A stretch of 45,550 nt of DNA from Halocafeteria seosinensis. Its lineage: Eukaryota > Sar > Bigyra > Bicosoecida. Below are positions 1 through 6,971 of the stretch, piece by piece. How positions within the stretch are numbered: the stretch's first letter is position 1; each line of letters begins with the position of its first letter. The position numbers were made by a program, and so were the translations under genes. Where the stretch lies: contig LVLI01000209.1 in NCBI GenBank assembly GCA_001687465.1, forward strand, positions 1-45,550, read 5' to 3'. Under the pieces are notes generated by a model. That model was not told the DNA's origin. It saw only the letters and a list, made by a program, of their open reading frames with translations, and made no database searches.

Positions 1-1040
1 CCAGTGCTGTGTTCCCCCACGGCGCATGTCAGCAAGGCTGCAGGAACAGCGGGCCCGTCGCTGCTTAACACGGGCGCTTACCGCTCCTCGTTAAGAGGAT
101 GTGGTCAACTTCCCGGCCGGTGGGCTATCTGTCACATTTGTGTGTGTGCATACACAGTAATGTCAATTTGGACAAAAATGAAAAGCCCATCCGTTATACC
201 GTCCTCATACAGTATTCAACGCCTTCAAGTTTGAGAGATGCTGAAACCTAAAGTCCGTTAAGGTCGCTTGATCAAATGCAAACATACCCAATGCCTTTAA
301 ACTTGGAACATGCCCAAAAGCCAAGTCTGAAATGGTCGTTTGGTTACAGCCATCGATCTCAACTTTGACAAATATTGAAAGGCTTATTCCCAATTGGCTG
401 TTGAGAGCAGTTCACCATGGTCAGCTTTGTCAGGTTCGGTAAGTGTCAACAGGCGTCGTTTGTGATAGTTGGTTTGTTATAGCGCTCTAAGGAGAGCCGG
501 ACTGAGTTTGTTAAGTGCTGGAAGGCAATGCCGGATATGTTCGTCTGAGTGCAGGCCCCAATACTCGTGTACCTCAAGTTTGACAGATGCTAAAATGCCA
601 CACCCGTTATCTTCGTTGCCTGCCACAGATCCAATTTGGTCAAAGTGGACAAATGCTGAACTGCAGAGTCAGCTATCTGCCTCAGATCAGGCTCAAACAA
701 CGAAGACTTTCCACTCCCCGGCCGGTGCTATCTGTCACATATATGTGTGTGTGTTTGTGTTTCCAGGGACCGAAACTTGGCGTCGGTAATCCGGTTGAAG
801 CGATCCACTCTTAGTGACGTTTAAGTGGATAAATGCTTAAACATTTCTTTAACCATAAAGGATGTTTGAACTCGGTACTCCGTATCCCACTGAGAATGCT
901 CGGGGCAAGTGTAAACTACTGTACGTAGCGGTGGAACCGCACGTGCCCCTCAAAATTCGGGAACCATCTCTATCTCCTCATTTTGCATTGTTTCTCTGCA
1001 AAGGAAGACTAGAAAACAACAAGGCACTGTAATCGAAAGA
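1..1040. other. Flanking (probably host) DNA with decayed repeats
   Basis: No intact gene is seen. The stretch holds remnants of leucine-rich-repeat coding sequence on the minus strand (separate entry) and a block of about 45 bp that occurs twice, near 110-155 and 713-757. The block contains CCCGGCCGGTG, CTATCTGTCACAT and a run of TG dinucleotides. None of the viral start-site motifs found from 1449 onward occur here, so I read this as flanking DNA outside the element. Confidence 0.5.
205..700 (-). pseudogene. Decayed leucine-rich-repeat (LRR) coding sequence
   Basis: Reading the minus strand across frames gives repeated blocks of about 24-26 residues of the type HLSNL-x-x-L-x(3)-CNQTTISD-x-AF, for example CNQTTISDLAF, FQHLSNLKAL and QHLSTLTKLDLW. 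These are leucine-rich repeats with a conserved Cys-Asn-Gln turn. Stops and frame changes interrupt them, so this is a remnant and not a working gene. From memory, LRRs with a CNQTTITD turn are common in some protist and giant-virus proteins; that is a hint about the host, not proof. The limits are approximate. Confidence 0.45.
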
Positions 1041-1145
1041 CCCAGTTACATTATCGCCGCTATGCTTTGCAACGGCGGTGATGTGCAAAGTAGCATTATA
1101 AAGCGTTCCAGCCCCAGATCCAGAGTGAAACCTCACCCTGCCTCA

Positions 1146-1372
1146 CCCGACCGCATAACCCGACGATATACCCCCTATAACGTCACCTATCTGTTTCACC
1201 AAAATACCGCTATACGACCGCATATTCCGACGAAATATTCAGACGAACTGCGCAAAGGGATTCCCCACCTCAACCGAACCCGACCGCATAACCCGACGAT
1301 ATACCCACTAGAGAACCTCACCCGAATTCCACAAATTGACCCCTACACGACCGTGTCTCACGGGGGGTTCGA
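1146..1372. repeat. Degenerate tandem array, ~67-bp period, near left element end
   Basis: The string CGACCGCATA or a close variant starts at 1148, 1215, 1281 and (as CGACCGTGTC) 1348, a spacing of 66-67 bp. The first and third units share a perfect 28-bp match (1146-1173 and 1279-1306). The array lies just outside the first gene of the left element. Polinton termini often carry tandem repeats, so this may be at or near the left end. No matching inverted copy was found near 27183, so no terminal inverted repeat is claimed. The long open frame through this array is not a credible gene. Confidence 0.5.
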
Positions 1373-1448
1373 CAAACGAAATAGCCATGCCTACGTGTCA
1401 AGCGACGGTGTCAAGTTGACTTGTGAAGTGACGAATTGCCCATTCCAG

Positions 1449-1460
1449 AAAAAATGATTG
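1449..1460 (+). promoter_or_regulatory. Early-class start motif of 2OG-FkbM gene
   Basis: AAAAAATGATTG. The ATG inside the motif (1454) lies 28 nt before the chosen start codon at 1482. The same motif precedes about 17 genes in this window at 25-33 nt. Confidence 0.6.
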
Positions 1461-1481
1461 AACCGGTATAAAGTAAGTATT

Positions 1482-2600
1482 ATGCCAAATGATACAATGG
1501 AACAGGTATTGGATCAAATTCAATTCCCCACGTCTAAACAGAAAAAATTTCGTGACAAAGGCAGAGCCATAACATTTGGTTTTGTATCCAGACCGTTTAA
1601 CACCGACCAAGGTTGTAGCAAGGCTACGCTAGACTATCCACAGATATACCAAAATTTACAAGAGTGGGCTCAGACCCAATTTAATTGTTATGCTTCTACC
1701 ATAACGATTAATAAAAATTCTATCTGCAACCCACACAAAGACCAACGGAACGAGAGTCTCACCATGATTATTGGGCTAGGCGATTACACCGGTGGTCGCC
1801 TGTTATTGTATCCGGATGACGATAAACAAGGAGCACCTATCGCCATTGACATCAAAAACAAACCATATTGGTTTAATGGAGCATTAACACGCCACGCTAC
1901 CGAACATTTTAGAGGCACACGCTATTCTTTGATGTTCTATGATATGCGATCCAGTTGGAAATTGGAACACCGCCCTGAAGACAAACCGATCATTCGAGAC
2001 GTCTTACATGGGACAGCCTATCACACCAAACGATTTGGCATTGAAGCCGGTGACCATTGGATTGATGGGGGTGCTCATATTGGCACGTTTGCCTTCCGTT
2101 GTTTAAAAAACAAGGCAACCGTAGAATGTTATGAACCGGATGTAGATTCACTAGAGTATTTACAAAGAAATGTGGGTTGGAAATCGCCCAAATATCAGAA
2201 AAGTTTAAAGGGGCAACAAGCGTTTATTTATCCGTGTGCGTTGGGAGCGGGGACAAAAGACGTTCGACTTAGAACAAAAGGGCTAGTCAGCCACAGCCAC
2301 CGCAAAGACCCGGATGGTGACCAAATTGCCAAACAGATCAATTTGGCGGATGTCATGAAAAAGGGGGATTGTCTCAAACTAGACATAGAAGGCGGTGAAA
2401 TGGAGATTATAGACAACGTGGATCTATCCCCGCTGAAAAAACTGGTGGTAGCATATCACACCAATCACGACAACAACCGAGACCATTTGCTCAACCGGAT
2501 TGAAACACTCAAACAGCAATTCCGATGGGTTTGGCATCAAACAATTCCGGAATCACTCAATATGTTTCCGAACGAGATATTCATTTTTTGTATGAATTGA
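1482..2600 (+). CDS. 2OG-Fe(II) oxygenase / FkbM-type methyltransferase fusion
   Basis: This 372-residue protein appears to join two enzymes. The first half looks like a 2-oxoglutarate/Fe(II) oxygenase: an HxD pair (H85, D87 in NPHKDQRNE), a G-D-Y-x-GG-x-L strand, a distal His (H138 or H142) and an Arg in GTRYSL. The second half has FkbM-family methyltransferase marks: SAM motif DGGAHIGTF (about 194-203), ECYEPD, and the hallmark LDIEGGE (about 300-306). FkbM enzymes usually O-methylate sugars; the substrate here is unknown, and glycan or nucleic-acid modification are both possible. The start at 1482 is chosen because the upstream in-frame TTG at 1458 lies inside the promoter motif. It heads a rightward cassette convergent with the virion genes. 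Confidence 0.75.
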   Translation: MPNDTMEQVLDQIQFPTSKQKKFRDKGRAITFGFVSRPFNTDQGCSKATLDYPQIYQNLQEWAQTQFNCYASTITINKNSICNPHKDQRNESLTMIIGLGDYTGGRLLLYPDDDKQGAPIAIDIKNKPYWFNGALTRHATEHFRGTRYSLMFYDMRSSWKLEHRPEDKPIIRDVLHGTAYHTKRFGIEAGDHWIDGGAHIGTFAFRCLKNKATVECYEPDVDSLEYLQRNVGWKSPKYQKSLKGQQAFIYPCALGAGTKDVRLRTKGLVSHSHRKDPDGDQIAKQINLADVMKKGDCLKLDIEGGEMEIIDNVDLSPLKKLVVAYHTNHDNNRDHLLNRIETLKQQFRWVWHQTIPESLNMFPNEIFIFCMN

Positions 2601-2648
2601 CTTTGAAATGTTGAAATTCGGTTAGAGCCAAAACCTTAAACATGGTAT

Positions 2649-3044
2649 ATGCCACCCAAACGAGGTAACAACGTGTCGGAACACCTAAAATTGTCGCATA
2701 AAGACTTTGTTGATTTAGTCAAACGATCAACCGGAGAGCAGATTGTGGAAGTCATAAACGATCTGTACCAAAACCAGAATCACGAAGTTTTTAGCGAGGA
2801 GGTTGTACAACGCCTTGACGTTGCCATTGTGGAACTAGAAAAAAGGTGTATAGGTCAGTATCTAGACGACACAGGACATACTGTGACAAGCAAGGCCGAG
2901 GAACTGGCGAGTCAGTTGAAGTTCGAATTGGATCTGCCTGACCGAGCCTTCAAACGCTTTGATAAACTTGTGAAGAGTTTTAACGCCAAGGAATCCAAAG
3001 ACAAACCAATTTCAAACAAAAAGAAAAATGATCAGGAACAATAA
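2649..3044 (+). CDS. Hypothetical 131-aa alpha-helical protein
   Basis: Not recognised. It is a soluble, mostly helical, charged protein with a basic tail (KKKNDQEQ) and no membrane segment or metal-binding cysteine cluster. The start is preceded by GGTATATG, the virion-class (TATA next to ATG) arrangement, although the neighbours upstream and downstream have the early-class motif. Its last codons contain the early-class motif of the following HNH gene. A mirror copy would lie beyond the right end of the window. The absence of stops and the tight packing between two convincing genes support it as real. Confidence 0.6.
   Translation: MPPKRGNNVSEHLKLSHKDFVDLVKRSTGEQIVEVINDLYQNQNHEVFSEEVVQRLDVAIVELEKRCIGQYLDDTGHTVTSKAEELASQLKFELDLPDRAFKRFDKLVKSFNAKESKDKPISNKKKNDQEQ
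3024..3033 (+). promoter_or_regulatory. Early-class start motif of HNH gene
   Basis: AAAAATGATC, a one-base variant at the last position, sits inside the 3' end of the preceding coding sequence. Its ATG (3028) is 26 nt before the HNH start at 3054. Confidence 0.5.
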
Positions 3045-3053
3045 GAGTCAATC

Positions 3054-3689
3054 ATGTCACAACCAGCACAAACGCAATATGTTGAGATATGGAGATCAGT
3101 TCCCGAATATGACAACTATGAAGTATCCGATCATGGGAATGTTCGGAATATCAAAACGAAGAGGAAGTTAAAGTGGCAGGTGTATGAACGACCAAGTGAT
3201 GGTTACAAACATATTGAAGTTATTCTTTATAAAAATGGTAAGCGGAAGCAGTTTCAATTAGGTCGGTTGATGTTGTCGGTGTTCGGGTATTTGGATTATT
3301 CCAATAAAGCATACGACTGTGATCATTATGATCAAAACGGATTGAACAATAATTTATCCAATTTGCGGGTCTTGACACGTTCGGAAAACAACGACAGCAG
3401 ATCTAAATTTAAGGGTACAACCAGCCGTTACAGAGGGGTGTCGTTTCACAAACAAACCGAGAAATGGCGAGCCGATATTCGGAACAACGATGGTAAATTG
3501 GAGTATCTTGGACTTTTTGACAACGAAGTAGATGCCCGAAATGCATTTGCCAAACGAGTCCAACAATTACGAAATCCATCTATTTGTTATGACAACAACC
3601 ATTTCCACGAAATTCCACTGGATACTCATTTGGATTACGAATCTGAGGAATCTGAGGAATCTATCACGACCAATACATCAGATGAATAA
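3054..3689 (+). CDS. NUMOD4-HNH-AP2 homing endonuclease
   Basis: A 211-residue protein with the usual layout of free-standing viral HNH homing nucleases. An N-terminal NUMOD4-like DNA-binding part begins EIWRSVPEYDNYEVSDHGNV. A central HNH core contains CDHYDQNGLNNNLSNLRVLT, with the His and Asn residues that bind metal. A C-terminal AP2-like DNA-binding domain begins about residue 125 (YRGVSFHKQTEKWRADI, then YLGLFDNEVDARNA). It cuts DNA to copy itself into empty sites. An acidic repeat (SEESEES) ends the protein. It is one of four HNH genes in element L. Confidence 0.85.
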   Translation: MSQPAQTQYVEIWRSVPEYDNYEVSDHGNVRNIKTKRKLKWQVYERPSDGYKHIEVILYKNGKRKQFQLGRLMLSVFGYLDYSNKAYDCDHYDQNGLNNNLSNLRVLTRSENNDSRSKFKGTTSRYRGVSFHKQTEKWRADIRNNDGKLEYLGLFDNEVDARNAFAKRVQQLRNPSICYDNNHFHEIPLDTHLDYESEESEESITTNTSDE

Positions 3690-3716
3690 GTCAATTAAAA
3701 ACAATTTTATTGACTT
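3688..3716 (+). other. Hairpin between HNH gene and next start
   Basis: AAGTCAAT (3688-3695) and ATTGACTT (3709-3716) are perfect inverted arms around a 13-nt AT-rich loop. TGTATAATG, the virion-class start of the next gene, follows directly. The same hairpin-then-TATA arrangement occurs ahead of the penton gene. It could shape the 3' end of the HNH transcript or act at the promoter. Confidence 0.5.
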
Positions 3717-3722
3717 TGTATA

Positions 3723-4094
3723 ATGACATCTGAACGACAAGAGATGAGGGAATGGGACACTCAGAGTCCTCTAGCAGGACATATCATTTATCTGAACGAC
3801 GATCTCATTGATAAAATCCGCAACTATCAAGCAAGTGCACATTATCAGGTCAGGGAGCTACAACAGCAACGAATACCAAATTACTGTAAGATTCTTACCT
3901 TTCTTGTCAATGACCAAAACCAAATTCACATGGATTCATTTGCCATTCTTGCGTGTGACTCCTACTCCGAGTTGGCGGATAATACGCTCTGTGAAACGGT
4001 TGATGGTCAATACGTTCGACCTGTTCGATACAATTTTGATTCAAACAGTCGAACGCCGTGGAATGACTTAATAGAACACCTTGGTATAGAGTAA
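3723..4094 (+). CDS. Hypothetical 123-aa protein, last gene of left cassette
   Basis: Not recognised. The protein is soluble, with no clear motif. The start is preceded by TATA (TGTATAATG). It converges on the 29-aa microprotein gene, and its stop codon overlaps the conserved convergent hairpin. The final residues DLIEHLGIE match the LINYLGIE end of a minus-strand gene entering the window at its right edge, so the gene is conserved in both elements at the same place. That conservation is the main support for it being real. Confidence 0.65.
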   Translation: MTSERQEMREWDTQSPLAGHIIYLNDDLIDKIRNYQASAHYQVRELQQQRIPNYCKILTFLVNDQNQIHMDSFAILACDSYSELADNTLCETVDGQYVRPVRYNFDSNSRTPWNDLIEHLGIE

Positions 4095-4118
4095 TAAAGT
4101 CACACTTTGCGACTTTAT
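4094..4118. terminator. Conserved 25-nt hairpin at convergent gene junction
   Basis: Arms ATAAAGTC (4094-4101) and GACTTTAT (4111-4118) flank a 9-nt loop. The exact reverse complement of the whole 25 nt is at 45495-45519 in element R. It sits between convergent genes, and AATAAA, the usual eukaryotic poly(A) signal, starts the element on the plus strand. A role in 3' end formation for both converging transcripts is likely but inferred. Confidence 0.6.
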
Positions 4119-4123
4119 ATCAT

Positions 4124-4213
4124 TTACTTTGGCTGAACAATCCGCCCAACCATCTGTCCCGCATCAATCAACTTTCCCACTGTACGAGCCTGTCTTTCAC
4201 GTTTGCCCAACAT
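4124..4213 (-). CDS. Conserved 29-aa microprotein
   Basis: Encodes a 29-residue basic peptide beginning MLGKRERQARTVGKLIDAGQ and ending in QPK. The copy in element R (45400-45489) has the same length, and 24 of 29 residues are identical, while the DNA has additional silent changes, so the peptide is under selection. AATATACTGTTATG precedes the start, a loose form of the virion-class TATA motif. The peptide has an Arg/Lys-rich start and an amphipathic middle. It closes the virion gene block after the penton gene, so a small virion or DNA-binding component is plausible. I do not recognise it. Confidence 0.75.
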   Translation of the reverse strand: MLGKRERQARTVGKLIDAGQMVGRIVQPK

Positions 4214-4239
4214 AACAGTATATTCTTTCGCTTAATTCT

Positions 4240-5043
4240 CTAAAGTATTTCCATTAGTAACTCCAAATAAATATTTGACCCGTTCAGATTCATGTCCCGA
4301 TAATTGTCGTCCAATAATTCAATATCAAATTCAGACAACGAAGCATCAACAGGATGCATCACAATAGAGTTCCGTTCCGGTTCATAGATTAAAAAATCAC
4401 CAAAACTAACACTATTGGGAATAGACACCAAAGCCGATGGAACAATCGCATCATTCGGCGATAGTACCTTCCGGCTATCCACAATACTCTTGGAAGAAAT
4501 GTTATACACCAGAGTACTTGCGATTCGTGGCAACCCTGTTAAAGTATAAGTGGAAGCATCGGCAATCGGATCAAAGTCACTAGAAGCAATCAATCCAACC
4601 CGTTCATTCGCTTTATCCGGCAATTTATTACCATCTATATCAGTGTCTGTCTTTAAGAATCGCACTTGATTGCCTGTGGCGTTATCCACAATAATTCGTT
4701 GGCTGTCGCTATCTATATCGAAGGTCAACCCACTAAACCCTGCATTGTCCGCCAGATCGGTCAGATGGTCTGCGAAACCCTGCAGATCCTGAAACAACGT
4801 TGTCGTAGAAATAACCAAACTAGTGGCGGTCGTAGCGGAAGCAGAGTCATAAAAGTAGAGTTTGTTATCTTTATCATTGAACGGATAAGAAGTATTCGGG
4901 ATAATGGCTTTGGCGACGCCAATTTGGGCTTTCTGCCTGTGACCACCGACAGCGTCCTCTAGAAAAACTCGAAATTTGGTGCGAGATTCGTCCGTGGTCA
5001 ATCGGTCTATATCGCTATTAATCAGAATTCGTTTGGAACTCAT
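4240..5043 (-). CDS. Candidate penton (minor capsid, single jelly-roll) protein
   Basis: 267 residues, rich in beta-strand. It resembles Polinton penton/minor capsid proteins. The N-terminal half has a strand-rich stretch followed by TTTLFQDLQGFADHLTDL, like the usual 'strand, then helix over the data table' pattern. The C-terminus reads SLSEFDIELLDDNYRDMNLN and ends in a hydrophobic strand, typical for this family. It would form the capsid vertices. The element R copy (44572-45375) is about 90% identical in protein. The start follows TTAATATATG and a covarying hairpin. The family call is by eye; a structure prediction would be the test. Confidence 0.7.
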   Translation of the reverse strand: MSSKRILINSDIDRLTTDESRTKFRVFLEDAVGGHRQKAQIGVAKAIIPNTSYPFNDKDNKLYFYDSASATTATSLVISTTTLFQDLQGFADHLTDLADNAGFSGLTFDIDSDSQRIIVDNATGNQVRFLKTDTDIDGNKLPDKANERVGLIASSDFDPIADASTYTLTGLPRIASTLVYNISSKSIVDSRKVLSPNDAIVPSALVSIPNSVSFGDFLIYEPERNSIVMHPVDASLSEFDIELLDDNYRDMNLNGSNIYLELLMEIL

Positions 5044-5045
5044 AT

Positions 5046-5072
5046 ATTAAGTGACTAAATCCTTCACTTAAT
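5046..5072 (-). promoter_or_regulatory. Covarying hairpin upstream of penton gene
   Basis: ATTAAGTGA pairs with TCACTTAAT around a 9-nt loop, directly upstream of the TATATG start of the penton gene. In element R the arms are ATCAAGTGA and TCACTTGAT (44541-44566): a T-A pair has become C-G with pairing kept, while the loop differs. That compensatory change supports a selected stem. Confidence 0.6.
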
Positions 5073-5230
5073 TAACGAGCGGATGGTGTCCGCAATACTC
5101 TCCGAATTTTGTTGGCGGATGCTCCTGCCGGTTGGGTAAAACGCCGACGCCTCTCTCCCACCGATTGATTCTTCTTGGATGACGGTTGATCTTTCTTGGG
5201 TACAGACTTAAACAGTTTCTTCCTTGGCAT
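5072..5230 (-). CDS. Conserved 52-aa strongly basic protein (candidate core/DNA-binding)
   Basis: Encodes 52 residues starting MPRKKLFKSVPKKDQPSSKK, with a central RRRR run and a conserved tail FTQPAGASANKIRRVLRT. The R copy (44382-44540) has the same length and is identical in most positions. The high Arg/Lys content suggests DNA condensation in the virion, like the small core proteins of adenoviruses, or a capsid cement role; this is inference. The start is preceded by GATAATATATG. It lies between VLTF-3 and penton genes. Confidence 0.7.
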   Translation of the reverse strand: MPRKKLFKSVPKKDQPSSKKNQSVGERRRRFTQPAGASANKIRRVLRTPSAR

Positions 5231-5253
5231 ATATTATCAGCCGAAATTCTTTT

Positions 5254-5949
5254 TTACCATTGGGTCGTCGGATAGTAGTCCCACCCATTATAGTCACAGA
5301 TTTTCGCCCATATTTTGTCGTTGGTTCTAAATTTGCTTTGATAGACAATCAACTGTTCGCCTAGATCCCGAGACCGATTGAGTTCCAAGATCTTGAATAA
5401 AATGTAAGAATGTTCCAATAAATTCTTTCGTTCGGTGTCAATGTTGCTAAAGGCGTTGAAGACTTGGTCATAGACCTGTAAAATGTGGTATTGATACATA
5501 TTAGAGATCCGTGGCAACACTTCCCCACTAAAATAACAGTGATAGTCGTTCAACCGACTATATTCTGCAAACAACTTGTGATCACTAAAATACCGATACA
5601 ACCGGAAAAACGAATAGTCCAATCCGTTAGAATCCAAATAGTACCGAAACTGACGTATCCGCCTAGGTGGTAAAGTGTTCTGACGGCGTCCTTGAACGCT
5701 CAGCAGGAACTTCAAAAAGTTATTACGGCTGTGGTTGTAAATGGGCGAGAAAATGTCTTTTTCTGTGACATAGTTCAGATCCGGCTGATATTCTTTGCCA
5801 CAATCGGGACAAATCTCCAAATATGTATCGGGGTCAATCACTCGGTAAAAACAACAACAATCTGGACTATTGTCTGCTGGGGATACCAATTTTTTGCTCA
5901 TCTCCTCAGCCATAGCAAGGAAATAATCACCGTAGGTGTCCGTGGTCAT
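5254..5949 (-). CDS. VLTF-3-like viral late transcription factor
   Basis: 231 residues matching the layout of poxvirus/NCLDV late transcription factor 3. There is an N-terminal zinc-ribbon-like cysteine set (CCC at 31-33, CPDCG at 47-51). The family core follows, with YNHSRNNFLKFLLSVQGRR, LPPRRIRQF, and ISNMYQYHILQVYDQVF. The protein should direct expression of late, virion genes. The R copy (43664-44359) differs at only about 10 residues despite many silent changes. It sits in the virion block between the packaging ATPase and the basic protein. The start follows AGATATATG. It is the obvious candidate to read the TATA-ATG motif found at virion genes. Confidence 0.8.
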   Translation of the reverse strand: MTTDTYGDYFLAMAEEMSKKLVSPADNSPDCCCFYRVIDPDTYLEICPDCGKEYQPDLNYVTEKDIFSPIYNHSRNNFLKFLLSVQGRRQNTLPPRRIRQFRYYLDSNGLDYSFFRLYRYFSDHKLFAEYSRLNDYHCYFSGEVLPRISNMYQYHILQVYDQVFNAFSNIDTERKNLLEHSYILFKILELNRSRDLGEQLIVYQSKFRTNDKIWAKICDYNGWDYYPTTQW

Positions 5950-5954
5950 ATATC

Positions 5955-6968
5955 TTAGAGGCTAAATTTATTCTTAAAAGCCTCAATATTCTCTTTTAGC
6001 GTCCCGCTTTCATCAAATATCATACCAGCAATGACCGACGGATGAATGGCTGATTTGCCGTTTCCACCGATATCGTCTTTGCCAAATGCTACCGAAAATT
6101 TTTTGCCACCGGCCTCGAAATTGGCCACCATTTTCCCTTTCTTTTTGGGATGACGGCGGATATTGACCAATTTAATTTTGGCCTTCCGCTTCTTTTTGGA
6201 TTCACCGTTGTCTTTCTTTGGCTCGTTTGAACTAGATTGTGTTTTCACATCCTCGGGTCGTATTGTTTCACCATTTTTATCGTTCAGTTCGATGGTTTCC
6301 ATTTTACTTGTTAAAAGACGATTATTCTTGTCCTTGGTTCGATCAATGACCAAGAAATCAAATTTCTCTTCGGTTTGTTTGTTGAGGATTTTTTCGAATT
6401 TTTTGAAGGGAATGTTGATAGGATGTTCTTCCCAAATTTTTTTGATGTCAGCGGGTCGTTCAAAAAGAAACATAATGCTACAATTGTTGGCTCGAGTAGA
6501 TGGTGCTAGATCCGTATATCGCTGTGCCGTTATTATACCCCCGATTAAACCAGTCCGACCATTCTGCCATATTCTCGTGATGGTATTCGCCTTTACCTTG
6601 GAATTAACATTAAAGCTACTCAAGTCCTCCAGAACAAACAGACTAGGTTCGGGATCAGCCTCAATTTCATCCATGATTTCAGAGAGTTCGTCGTCTCGAA
6701 ATTCATTGAAAATGGTTAATTCAAAGTCAGGCTTTCGCTTCTCATAGATGCGACGGAATTTTTCGCTTGTATCCGGTTTCCCTGACACCAAAATAACACG
6801 TTTCAGTATTTTGGAAAGAAAATTAAACACAATATTCATTACAATATTTGTTTTTCCACCACCGGATTCGGCAATCATACAGGCTCGTATAGGGAAATGA
6901 AACGGCTCAACATTGAACGATTCCGACTCATTTTCAGTGAACACTTCAAAGAGATGACCGGAAGACAT
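5955..6968 (-). CDS. FtsK/HerA-type genome packaging ATPase with C-terminal beta domain
   Basis: 337 residues. Walker A is AESGGGKT (33-40), with Ala replacing the usual first Gly; the R copy has GDSGSGKT. Walker B is SLFVLEDL (about 109-116). A QR sensor lies in IITAQRYTDL. This is the A32-like ATPase that pumps DNA into capsids in Polintons and NCLDVs. A separate C-terminal part (about 262-337, from KAKIKLVNIRRHPKKKGKM) is very similar in both elements, while the ATPase core is much more diverged. That part resembles small viral beta-domains such as DUF5754; this is tentative. The start follows ATAGTATATG. Confidence 0.85.
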   Translation of the reverse strand: MSSGHLFEVFTENESESFNVEPFHFPIRACMIAESGGGKTNIVMNIVFNFLSKILKRVILVSGKPDTSEKFRRIYEKRKPDFELTIFNEFRDDELSEIMDEIEADPEPSLFVLEDLSSFNVNSKVKANTITRIWQNGRTGLIGGIITAQRYTDLAPSTRANNCSIMFLFERPADIKKIWEEHPINIPFKKFEKILNKQTEEKFDFLVIDRTKDKNNRLLTSKMETIELNDKNGETIRPEDVKTQSSSNEPKKDNGESKKKRKAKIKLVNIRRHPKKKGKMVANFEAGGKKFSVAFGKDDIGGNGKSAIHPSVIAGMIFDESGTLKENIEAFKNKFSL

Positions 6969-6971
6969 ATA

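Noticed and set aside
1062-1457. 131-aa open frame before the oxygenase gene
   Set aside because: It runs through the 67-bp tandem array, has no fold-like pattern, no start motif, and ends inside the promoter of the next gene.
6163-6747. 194-aa plus-strand frame opposite the ATPase, and similar shadows opposite pPolB, MCP and the scaffold-like gene
   Set aside because: They are antisense shadows of well-supported genes with no motifs or start signals.
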